Source: an uncultured Collinsella sp. (lineage in GTDB: Bacteria > Actinomycetota > Coriobacteriia > Coriobacteriales > Coriobacteriaceae). Taken from it: a stretch of 11,116 nt of DNA. The stretch's first letter is position 1, and each line of letters starts with the position of its first letter. Positions 1-7,287 of this stretch are shown piece by piece. Location of the stretch: NCBI GenBank assembly GCA_900544385.1, contig UQVD01000066.1, positions 1 to 11,116 of the forward strand. The letters are read 5' to 3'. The translations under genes and the position numbers were made by a program. The notes beneath the pieces were generated by a model. It saw only the letters and a list, made by a program, of their open reading frames with translations. It searched no databases and was not told where the DNA came from.

Positions 1-31
1 TCGTGGGCTCGGAGATGTGTATAAGAGACAG
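1..31 (+). other. Sequencing adapter remnant (Nextera/Tn5 mosaic end), not genomic
   Basis: Bases 13-31 read AGATGTGTATAAGAGACAG, the 19-bp Tn5 mosaic end. They are preceded by TCGTGGGCTCGG, the tail of the Illumina Nextera read-2 adapter. This is library construct left on the contig. A GTG at 17 inside it opens a false start that adds residues MYKRQ in front of the gltB fragment. Genomic sequence begins at about 32. Confidence 0.97.
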
Positions 32-760
32 ATTACGCTCAACGTGTGCGGCGACGCCAACGACTACTTTGGCAAGGGCCTTTCGGGCGGCGAGGTGTCG
101 GTGCGCCCCAACCCGCATGCGACCTACAAGTTCGACGAGAACATCATCGTGGGCAACGTTGCGTTCTTTGGCGCTACGAGTGGCCGCGGCTTCATTAACG
201 GCCTGGCCGGCCAGCGCTTTGGCGTACGCAACTCCGGTGCCACGGTGGTGGTCGAGGGCTGCGGCAACCATGGCTGCGAGTACATGACGGGAGGTCTGGC
301 GCTCATCCTGGGCGAGGTCGGGCAGAACTTCGCCGCCGGCATGACGGGCGGCGTGGCTTACGTCTTTGACCAGTACGGCACGCTCGATGCCCGTGTGAAC
401 CACGAGAGCGTTGAGCTTAAAGCCCCGACGGCCGGTGAGCTGGCGCAGATTCGTGCGCTCGTCCAGGAGCACGTGGACGCGACGCAGAGCCCGCGCGGCA
501 TTAAGTTGCTCTACAGCTTTGAGACGATGAGCAAGCACTTTGTGAAGGTCATTCCGACCGAGTACGAGCGCGTGCTGGCGATTGTCGCCGCCGCCGAGGC
601 CGTCGGCAAGACGCATGAGCAGGCCGAGGAGCTGGCGTTTGACATTGTGACCGGTCGCGCCGACGCCGCCGATGTCGCTCGCTTTGATGTGGCGGGTGGT
701 GTCGCTGGCGCTGTGCCCGCCGCCGCCAGCTCTGTTGCTTCGACCAAGAAGGAGGCGTAA
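32..760 (+). CDS. gltB: Glutamate synthase (NADPH) large subunit, C-terminal part (5' truncated)
   Basis: The last 242 residues of the glutamate synthase alpha subunit, which makes glutamate from glutamine and 2-oxoglutarate in the cytoplasm. What remains is the GXGXG beta-helix domain. It shows glycine-rich turns such as GKGLSGGEVSVRP near the cut end, then GVRNSGATVVVEGCGNHGCE and YMTGGLALILGEVGQNFAAG. The amidotransferase and FMN/Fe-S synthase domains lie upstream, outside the window. The coding frame is open across the adapter junction, so no native start is present. The last ~30 residues are an alanine-rich tail that looks poorly conserved. The stop (TAA, 758-760) is 5 bp before gltD, and the gltD ribosome site lies inside this gene, so the two are an operon and probably translationally coupled. 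Confidence 0.95.
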   Translation: MTLNVCGDANDYFGKGLSGGEVSVRPNPHATYKFDENIIVGNVAFFGATSGRGFINGLAGQRFGVRNSGATVVVEGCGNHGCEYMTGGLALILGEVGQNFAAGMTGGVAYVFDQYGTLDARVNHESVELKAPTAGELAQIRALVQEHVDATQSPRGIKLLYSFETMSKHFVKVIPTEYERVLAIVAAAEAVGKTHEQAEELAFDIVTGRADAADVARFDVAGGVAGAVPAAASSVASTKKEA

Positions 761-765
761 GTGCC

Positions 766-2247
<1,482 letters not shown>

Positions 2248-2264
2248 AGTAGTCATTTAAGAAC

Positions 2265-2305
2265 GTCCCCAATGACTAGTCATTTTTTGTCTAGTCGTTG
2301 GGGAC
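2265..2305. terminator. Long hairpin downstream of gltD, likely terminator or REP-like element
   Basis: A 15-bp stem pairs GTCCCCAATGACTAG (2265-2279) with CTAGTCGTTGGGGAC (2291-2305), with a single G·T pair and an 11-nt loop. Nested inside is a second fold: AATGACTAGTCATT (2271-2284) is self-complementary and runs straight into a T tract (to 2288). The short hairpin plus T tract looks like an intrinsic terminator for gltBD, and the long stem competes with it. The outer arm carries the GGGGACA motif seen elsewhere in the window. Confidence 0.6.
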
Positions 2306-2588
2306 ACTCTTTGCGAGCGATTTGCTCGTTTGTCGACGTACGGGTGTTTATTTGTCGACTTCTTGGGCTGTGGTCACCTGTTGTTTCTGTGGTGGCTGTG
2401 GGTATCTGGCTCAAAAGGGCGGGTTGGCCGTCTATGTTTACCTGCGGTTTTGTTGCGGTGCGCATTTTCGGTCAAGCTTTTCGTCAAGTGTTTGGTCAGC
2501 ATCTGGTTTGCAGCCGGAGGCCTATTTTGCCCGCGCTGGTCGTGGCCGACCACCCTCCTCGTAAGCTCAAATTGAGGTCTATCAGTTT
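2306..2588. other. Gene-poor leader region before the 235-residue gene
   Basis: About 280 bp without a convincing gene. A plus-strand open frame running from about 2272 to 2604 has no ribosome site, begins inside the gltD hairpin, and has an unprotein-like composition. The stretch is richer in T than its neighbours and holds a 12-bp-spaced run of GTCAAG/GTCAGC (2471-2506). I see no tRNA, riboswitch or strong promoter hexamers. Confidence 0.4.
2471..2506. repeat. Short degenerate 12-bp tandem repeat (GTCAAG-type)
   Basis: Three consecutive 12-mers begin GTCAAG (2471), GTCAAG (2483) and GTCAGC (2495), each followed by a T/G-rich half. The spacing of about one helical turn upstream of the gene at 2601 would suit an operator. 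With three short imperfect units it could also be chance. Confidence 0.3.
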
Positions 2589-2600
2589 GAGGAGGATGCC

Positions 2601-3308
2601 ATGACTGACCACGCTTTAGACCGAGCGCAGCTAGCCGAAGCCGTCGGCAACGATATTGCCGACATAGCCCATTTTTGGATGCTGCGGAAGTTCCAGTTTT
2701 TGGAGCCGGCGCGCGAACAGTTCGAGATCATTGTCGACCCGTGGCTCAGCTATTGCACCGAGCCTTCGCAAAACGAAATCATGGCCTACAACATGGCGTT
2801 TACCGATTGGCTGCTCTTCGAGCGCTCCTATCGCCATGGCAAGACGCTGCTCGAGCTGTATGTTGACGAGCCGCCGGCATCGCTTTCGCCTGCCTCGCTC
2901 AAGCGGCTCGAGCAGGTACGCGACACGCAGTATTTCTCGCGCTTTGGCATTTTGGACAAGGATCCTGCGAACGGCATAGTTGCGCTGAAGGATACGCGCA
3001 CCGACCGTCGCTTTGATGTCTACGACCCGCATATCGTGCAAAAGGAGCATTGGAGCGACGGCGCGATTGCGGTGCGCCTCGCTTGCGTCGACGATGTCTG
3101 GCTGACGGCGGGACAGCTCTATCTGTACGACATCGCGCGCCTGAGTGACACGGCAGTCGATGGGCCGGGTGCGGTGCATCCGGAGGACCTGCAGGATGGC
3201 TTTGACACCTCGTGCATCAGCTTCTTTTTGCGCCTGGTCCGCGACATCATGGGCGCCCAGGGGCGCTACGTAAAGTCCCTCAACATCTACGAACAAGAAT
3301 GGGAGTAG
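2601..3308 (+). CDS. Conserved-looking hypothetical protein (235 aa), function unknown
   Basis: I do not recognise this family. The start is well supported: ATG 2601 has GGAGG at 2591-2595 with a 5-nt spacer. The 235-residue product is acidic, rich in aromatic residues and probably cytoplasmic, with no signal peptide, membrane span or cysteine pairs. The N-terminal ~100 residues look helical (for example HFWMLRKFQFLEP and FTDWLLFERSYRHGKTLLELY). The middle looks like a beta-rich domain (GILDKDPANGIVALKDTRTD, then FDVYDPH) that reads a little like a small beta-barrel. The C-terminal part is helical again. It stands alone between the gltD hairpin and the first hairpin array, which starts 36 bp after its stop. 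Codon use looks like the housekeeping genes around it, so recent transfer is not suggested. Confidence 0.8.
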   Translation: MTDHALDRAQLAEAVGNDIADIAHFWMLRKFQFLEPAREQFEIIVDPWLSYCTEPSQNEIMAYNMAFTDWLLFERSYRHGKTLLELYVDEPPASLSPASLKRLEQVRDTQYFSRFGILDKDPANGIVALKDTRTDRRFDVYDPHIVQKEHWSDGAIAVRLACVDDVWLTAGQLYLYDIARLSDTAVDGPGAVHPEDLQDGFDTSCISFFLRLVRDIMGAQGRYVKSLNIYEQEWE

Positions 3309-3344
3309 GGGATGTGACTGGTGTCGCCCTACAGCCCTGACTTT

Positions 3345-3481
3345 GTCTCAATCTGTAACGTTTAGCGGCTGTTTGAGCCCGTAACTGTTACAGATTGAGA
3401 CGGAAGGTTGGCGGCTGTCGAAAGATCTTGTTCTGTAACAACTAGAGGCTCAAAGACTGTCTTCCTGTTACAGATCAAGAC
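3345..3481. repeat. Hairpin array 1: two 57-bp inverted repeats, 80-bp period
   Basis: Copy 1 (3345-3401): perfect 15-bp arms GTCTCAATCTGTAAC (3345-3359) and GTTACAGATTGAGAC (3387-3401) around 27 nt. Copy 2 (3425-3481): left arm ATCTTGTTCTGTAAC, right arm GTTACAGATCAAGAC, two mismatches, again 27 nt between. The copies are 23 bp apart. The first and last bases of each centre can also pair (A·T or G·T), which lengthens the stem by one. There is no T tract, so an ordinary terminator is unlikely. The array ends 10 bp before the ribosome site of the nuclease-like gene. Confidence 0.9.
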
Positions 3482-3501
3482 ATTTGTCAGCGGAGGCAAC
3501 G

Positions 3502-4578
3502 GTGACGATGGTCCATTTGTCTGACGTGGTGGTGACGAAAGTGTCTAATACCGTTCTCAAACACAAACATGCGACTCGCAACACGTTGGCGCGGAATAGA
3601 ATGCCCGCGCGGCTCACGGAGACGGCCAAGCAAGGTGCGCTGCTCGCAACGCATGACAATACCGAGCTCATGTGGCTGCGACGCCATGTTGGAACCGACG
3701 ATATCGCGGAGCCCGAGCCGTACCTGTTCTGTTTTCAGCATGATTGGGGTGCATTGACGCCGGCGGAGCGAGCGCTGAGGACTATCAAAGGGCTTGCGGA
3801 ATTTCATCCCGATTGGGCGTTTTGGGGCTATGACGCGGCGCTTTTGTGGGGTCTGGAGGTGCCGAATGATCTGCTCGGGCCGCGCTTTCTTGTTAAGACG
3901 GGTTGTTCGGTGACGTTGAGCGGCGGGTGCAGGTTGTTGCGTCCGCAGATGGCGGGCGCGCTCGAGCGTGTTGATGGCGTGCGGGTGACGTCGTTTTGGC
4001 GCACGGTGGAGGATTGCTTACTGCGTGCGCCGTTCTCCTACGGGTTGGCGATTGCCGATTCTGCACTGCGGGCGAAAGGCGTATCACGTTGGGATTTGTG
4101 CGAGCGCCTCCGCGCCGATTGCGAGGGCAGGCGAGGGTATCGCAGGGCACAGGTGATTGCGTCGTATGCGGACGGGCTGTCCGAAAACGGCGGCGAGTCT
4201 CGGTTCCGAGCGTTCTTTATTGCGTACGGCTTTCCAGTTCCGGAGCTGCAGGTGGAGTTTCGCGACCCGCTCGATTCGAGCCAGGTGTTTCGCGTCGACT
4301 ATTTTTGGCGGCTCGAGAACGGGACGTGTGTCATCGGCGAGCTCGACGGGAAGGGAAAGTATACCCTGCAGGATGGTGGGGATCGGGGGTCGGTCGACCC
4401 ATTCGTGGCAGAACGTCAGCGAGAGTCTCATCTGACGATGCTCGGGCACAAGGTGCTTCGGTTTACGTTTGATGAACTCAAGAACCCGGGGAAGCTGGCT
4501 GAAAAGATGAGACTGGCGGGAATTCAACAGCGGGCCGATCTGGCTGAGGAATGGAGACGCCAGTGGTATGGGCGCTGA
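3502..4578 (+). CDS. AbiEi-like protein with C-terminal DUF559/Vsr-type nuclease domain
   Basis: A ~358-residue protein with the layout common in actinobacteria of an AbiEi-like N-terminal part joined to a DUF559 (Vsr-fold) domain. The N-terminal part has a winged-helix-like start, then WAFWGYDAALLWGL and VRVTSFWRTVEDCLL. The C-terminal domain shows the PD-(D/E)XK pattern: GGESRFR with E232, RVDYFW with D266, GELDGKGKY with E280, D282 and K284, then ERQRESHLTMLGHKVLRFT. These fit the metal-binding and catalytic sites of DUF559 endonuclease-like proteins, but activity is not shown. GGAGG at 3492-3496 supports GTG 3502 (5-nt spacer); ATG 3508 (11-nt spacer) is the alternative. A TTG at 3484 lies before the ribosome site and is unlikely. 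The gene sits alone, 20 bp after hairpin array 1 and 8 bp before array 2. Third positions look less GC-biased than in gltD or copA, hinting at transfer. Confidence 0.8.
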   Translation: MTMVHLSDVVVTKVSNTVLKHKHATRNTLARNRMPARLTETAKQGALLATHDNTELMWLRRHVGTDDIAEPEPYLFCFQHDWGALTPAERALRTIKGLAEFHPDWAFWGYDAALLWGLEVPNDLLGPRFLVKTGCSVTLSGGCRLLRPQMAGALERVDGVRVTSFWRTVEDCLLRAPFSYGLAIADSALRAKGVSRWDLCERLRADCEGRRGYRRAQVIASYADGLSENGGESRFRAFFIAYGFPVPELQVEFRDPLDSSQVFRVDYFWRLENGTCVIGELDGKGKYTLQDGGDRGSVDPFVAERQRESHLTMLGHKVLRFTFDELKNPGKLAEKMRLAGIQQRADLAEEWRRQWYGR

Positions 4579-4586
4579 GAGGTTTT

Positions 4587-4724
4587 GTCTCGATCTGTAA
4601 CGTTTAGAAGTTGTTTGAGTTCGTAATTGTTACAGATCGAGACAAACCGGTGAAACGTCGACCGAATGTCTTGATCTGTAACATCAAGGGGCCCAATAAC
4701 CCTGTACCTGTTACAGATCGAGAC
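4587..4724. repeat. Hairpin array 2: two 57-bp inverted repeats, 81-bp period
   Basis: Copy 3 (4587-4643): perfect arms GTCTCGATCTGTAAC and GTTACAGATCGAGAC around 27 nt. Flanking TTT/AAA extends the stem to 18 bp. Copy 4 (4668-4724): GTCTTGATCTGTAAC (4668-4682) and GTTACAGATCGAGAC (4710-4724), one T·G pair, flanks extending the stem to 19 bp, 27 nt between. The spacer between copies is 24 bp. The copy 3 centre matches the copy 1 centre at 21 of 27 positions. The array begins 8 bp after the stop of the nuclease-like gene. Confidence 0.9.
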
Positions 4725-4874
4725 ATTCCCCTGATGTTGCTGGGGTGGGGCTGCAACGTATTCCGTCCCCCCACATCCCCTCTTCCCTCCGTTAACCGAT
4801 ATGTCCGCAGCAATCCTGCCGCGCTGGATAATAATGGACAGATGTTCAAGTTTTCTGAGGGGGAGGAGCTCGAT
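4725..4874. other. Leader of the amidohydrolase gene
   Basis: The 150 bp between hairpin array 2 and the amidohydrolase start. It holds a G-tract/C-tract pair that can fold (GTGGGG 4745-4750 with CCCCAC 4769-4774), followed by C/T-rich sequence with no T tract. It also holds an AT-rich GGATAATAATGG (4826-4837) that could include a -10 element, but no good -35 is visible. The gene's promoter is probably here. No riboswitch is recognised. Confidence 0.35.
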
Positions 4875-6245
4875 ATGGCGTCTGCCGATCGTTCCACGTT
4901 GTTTATCAATGCGACCGTCCTGGATGGCTCGAAACATATGGAGCCGCAGCCCGATATGGCCGTGGCCGTTGAGCGCGGTGTCATCACGTGGATGGGGCCG
5001 AGTGCTGTGGCGCAGGCGCCTGCGGGTGCCGAGGTTATCGACCTGGCAGGTGCGTATCTCATGCCAGGCCTCATCAATATGCATGTGCATCTGTGCGGTT
5101 CGGGCAAGCCGGTTTCGGCGGGCGATGCGGGCGCGCTGATGAAGAAGCTCGATAATCCCGTGGGGCGCGCCATCGTGCGCCATATTCTTAAGGGCAGCGC
5201 CCAACAACAACTGGCAAGTGGCGTGACCACGGTGCGCGGCGCGGGCGACCCGCTGTTTGCCGATCTTGCCGTGCGCGATGCTATCGATGCCGGCAAGTAT
5301 CAAGGTCCTCGCCTGGTGGCGCCGGGAACGGGTGTCACGGTGCCGGGCGGCCATGGTGCGGGTTTGTTCGCCCAGGTGGCCAACAGTCCCGCCGAGGCAG
5401 CCGAACAGGTGCGCGACCTGTATGCGCGCGGTGCCGACGTCATCAAGCTGTTCGTGACGGGCGGCGTGTTCGACGCTACCGAGGTGGGCGAGCCGGGTGT
5501 GCTGCGTATGCCGGTCGAGGTTGCCGCGGCGGCGTGCAAGGCGGCGCACGAGGTGGGCCTGCCGGTTATGGCTCATGTCGAGAGCACCGAAGGCGTGAAG
5601 GCCGCGCTTGAGGCCGGCGTTGACACGATCGAGCACGGTGCCCCGATGACTCCTGAGATCTTGGAACTGTACCGCGGCGCCGCGGGCACGCAGCTCGAGG
5701 GGCGTGCGCCCAGCGTTACCTGCACTATCAGCCCGGCGCTGCCGTTTGTATTGCTCGACCCGGAAAAGACCCATTCGACCGATACACAAAAGAAGAACGG
5801 TGACATCGTGTGCTCGGGCATCATCGAGAGCGCCCGTGCCGCACTGGAAGCTGGCGTTAAGGTGGGCCTTGGCACGGACTCGAGCTGCCCGTTCGTGACG
5901 CAGTACGACATGTGGCGTGAGGTGGCCTATTTTGCCAAGTATGTCGGCGTGGGCAACGCTTTCGCGCTGCATACGGCCACGCAGGTCAATGCCGAGCTGC
6001 TGGGGCTGGGCGGCGAGACCGGCACAATCGAGTGCGGCAAGGCCGCCGATATTCTGGTGACGCGCGAGAACCCGCTCGATGACCTGTGCGCACTGCGTGA
6101 TCCGACGCACGTGATGTGTCGCGGTGATCTGGTGCGCAAGCTCAAGGTGAAGCGTATTCCCGAGGTGGACGCCGAGCTCGACGCGATTATGGCCATGCCT
6201 GCCGAGGCGTTGGCCGAGGAGCTTGCCCGCGATGGCGTGGCGTAA
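4875..6245 (+). CDS. Metal-dependent amidohydrolase (imidazolonepropionase/dipeptidase-like)
   Basis: A 456-residue amidohydrolase-superfamily enzyme of the group that includes imidazolonepropionase-like proteins and Zn-dependent Xaa-Arg/Xaa-Pro dipeptidases. It likely hydrolyses an amide bond in a small peptide or cyclic amide in the cytoplasm. A small N-terminal beta domain (LFINATVLDG) precedes a TIM barrel. Metal-site residues are all present: HVH at 70-72, the probable carboxylated lysine K191 (DVIKLFVTGG), H234 (MAHVES), H254 (DTIEHG) and D335 (LGTDSS). The C-terminus returns to the beta domain (GTIECGKAADILVT). The start ATG 4875 has GGAGGAG at 4862-4868. Upstream in-frame codons would run back through the hairpin array and are rejected. 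No signal peptide is seen. The gene is monocistronic, between array 2 and a strong terminator. The substrate cannot be told from sequence. Confidence 0.9.
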   Translation: MASADRSTLFINATVLDGSKHMEPQPDMAVAVERGVITWMGPSAVAQAPAGAEVIDLAGAYLMPGLINMHVHLCGSGKPVSAGDAGALMKKLDNPVGRAIVRHILKGSAQQQLASGVTTVRGAGDPLFADLAVRDAIDAGKYQGPRLVAPGTGVTVPGGHGAGLFAQVANSPAEAAEQVRDLYARGADVIKLFVTGGVFDATEVGEPGVLRMPVEVAAAACKAAHEVGLPVMAHVESTEGVKAALEAGVDTIEHGAPMTPEILELYRGAAGTQLEGRAPSVTCTISPALPFVLLDPEKTHSTDTQKKNGDIVCSGIIESARAALEAGVKVGLGTDSSCPFVTQYDMWREVAYFAKYVGVGNAFALHTATQVNAELLGLGGETGTIECGKAADILVTRENPLDDLCALRDPTHVMCRGDLVRKLKVKRIPEVDAELDAIMAMPAEALAEELARDGVA

Positions 6246-6295
6246 GCGCGCGATATGGCGATGCGACAAAGGGACAATCCTTTTGTCATAATCAG

Positions 6296-6335
6296 AAAAA
6301 GCCGAGGTCCCAGTGCGAGGCCTCGGCTTTTATTT
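6296..6335. terminator. Bidirectional intrinsic terminator
   Basis: AAAAGCCGAGG (6297-6307) pairs with CCTCGGCTTTT (6321-6331). The A tract on one side and T tract on the other make it usable from both strands. It lies between the stop of the amidohydrolase (6245) and the stop of the converging minus-strand gene (6353). A further pair, GGGACAA (6271-6277) and TTGTCCC (6334-6340), encloses it, and GACAAAGG/CCTTTTGTC (6265-6286) can form a small separate hairpin. Confidence 0.88.
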
Positions 6336-6352
6336 GTCCCATAGTATGGCAG

Positions 6353-6826
6353 CTATGAGCGCGTCTCCATCTTGGCATGGCACTTGGGGCAGGTGACGCG
6401 GATCTTGCCTTTGCCCTTGGGAACGGAGAGCATCTGGCCGCAGTTGGGGCACTTAAGATAGGCCGTGGTCTTGCGGCCCTTCCACATCTTCTTGGCTGTG
6501 CGCTTGGCACGTTCAAAGTCTTCCTTGCTAGTACCGGCTGCGCGCGAGGCGTTGGCCGCTGCAGCTCCGCCGCCCAAGCTAGCTACAAACTTGCCCAAGC
6601 CGGGTACGTTTGCAGTCGCGGCGACAAAGGCCTCGTTCTCCTTGTGACGTGCGTCGATATTTTTGGACAGGCCGCGCAGCACGCCAATCACGATTACGGC
6701 GATGGCAATCCAGCTGAGCCACTGGATGCGGGCTATCGATCCGATCATCGCGATGACGATGCCGGCAAAACCCATCACGATGGTGAGTTCATCGGCACCA
6801 TTGCGACCCTTCATAAAGTCATTCAT
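6353..6826 (-). CDS. Small membrane protein with C-terminal zinc ribbon
   Basis: A 157-residue protein of no named family that I can recognise. Two hydrophobic segments at about residues 15-32 and 36-53 form a membrane hairpin. A charged and alanine/glycine-rich linker follows. The C-terminus carries a zinc ribbon with two CxxC knuckles at C126/C129 (CPNCGQ) and C146/C149 (CPKCH). The polypeptide between them is short and basic, so the ribbon could bind nucleic acid or a protein partner at the membrane surface. The start ATG at 6826 has a GAAAGG site upstream. An in-frame ATG at 6856 would add 10 residues without a good ribosome site. It lies downstream of csoR on the same strand, separated by ~145 bp containing GGGGACA repeats, so whether it belongs to the copper operon is unclear. 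Confidence 0.82.
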   Translation of the reverse strand: MNDFMKGRNGADELTIVMGFAGIVIAMIGSIARIQWLSWIAIAVIVIGVLRGLSKNIDARHKENEAFVAATANVPGLGKFVASLGGGAAAANASRAAGTSKEDFERAKRTAKKMWKGRKTTAYLKCPNCGQMLSVPKGKGKIRVTCPKCHAKMETRS

Positions 6827-6881
6827 GCAAATTGCCTTTCGTTCGATATGCTGCACGCCTTTATACCCGATTTAGAGCAAG

Positions 6882-6962
6882 GGGGACAGGTTAATCTGCA
6901 CCAATGTGGTGCAAACATACCTGTCCCCGGAATACCAAGACGGTGCAAAGAAATCTGTCCCC
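6882..6962. repeat. GGGGACAG inverted-repeat element (three half-units)
   Basis: Arm GGGGACAGGT (6882-6891) faces ACCTGTCCCC (6919-6928), with exactly 27 nt between. Inside, TGCACC (6897-6902) pairs with GGTGCA (6908-6913), giving a hairpin with a 5-nt internal mismatch. A third half-unit, GGTGCAAAG then AAATCTGTCCCC (6942-6962), repeats the right half with changes. The GGGGACAG-N-TTGCACC unit resembles the REP/BIME-type elements that in other bacteria accompany TnpA_REP (RAYT) transposases. No such transposase is in this window. Confidence 0.75.
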
Positions 6963-6972
6963 AATGCCCCTA

Positions 6973-7245
6973 TTACTTGGAGAGCTTGTCGACGACGCGT
7001 TCGATTTCGGCGAGCTTGGCGGCTTTGAGGTCTTCGTCGCCCGATTCGATTGCCGAAGTCACGCAGCCCTCGATATGCGCCTTGAGCACGTCGGCGTTAA
7101 TGCGCGCGAGGAGCGCCTGCGTTGCCATGAGCTGCGTGGAAATATCGACGCAGTAACGGTCCTCCTCGACCATCCGCAAGATGCCGTCGATCTGGCCGCG
7201 TGCCGTCTTGAGCATGCGGGTCACCGATTTATGGTCTGCCATCAT
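6973..7245 (-). CDS. csoR: Copper-sensing transcriptional repressor CsoR
   Basis: A 90-residue all-helical metal-sensing repressor of the CsoR/RcnR (DUF156) family. The copper(I) ligand set is complete: C32 (RYCVDISTQ), H57 and C61 (LKAHIEGCV). The 25- and 4-residue spacings match the Cys-His-Cys site of Mycobacterium tuberculosis CsoR. The N-terminal KSVTRMLKTARGQIDGI is the usual DNA-binding helix region. The start is ATG 7245, immediately followed by a second ATG at 7242, with GAGGA just upstream. Longer versions would translate the upstream hairpin and are rejected. It is the third gene of copA-copZ-csoR. In this family apo-CsoR represses and Cu(I) releases it; the matching palindrome lies in the copA promoter at 10148-10164, so the operon is probably autoregulated. 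Confidence 0.94.
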   Translation of the reverse strand: MMADHKSVTRMLKTARGQIDGILRMVEEDRYCVDISTQLMATQALLARINADVLKAHIEGCVTSAIESGDEDLKAAKLAEIERVVDKLSK

Positions 7246-7287
7246 GTCGGGTCCTCGTTTCTGGTCGATCTTCCGGATGTCCCCGTC

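Noticed and set aside
17..31. Native start codon for gltB fragment (and the matching one at 11090 on the minus strand)
   Set aside because: Both start codons lie inside the Tn5 mosaic-end adapter, giving the known artefact peptide MYKRQ.
2272..2604. 110-codon plus-strand open frame in the leader after gltD
   Set aside because: Begins inside a hairpin, has no ribosome site, overlaps the start of the next gene and has no recognisable content.
3345..3481. CRISPR array reading of the regularly spaced repeats
   Set aside because: Only two or three units per array, the repeats are 57-bp palindromes with variable centres, and no cas genes are in the window. Read as alternating 15-bp inverted repeats, spacers of 23-27 nt would be too short for known types.
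4611..4874. Longer N-terminus for the amidohydrolase
   Set aside because: The frame stays open upstream but would translate the hairpin array (VTDRDKP-type residues repeated) and has no ribosome site. GGAGGAG at 4862-4868 fixes the start at 4875.
4524..6269. Long minus-strand open frame opposite the amidohydrolase
   Set aside because: His/Arg-rich, no ribosome site and no recognisable domain; it is the antisense shadow of a GC-rich gene with clear catalytic motifs.
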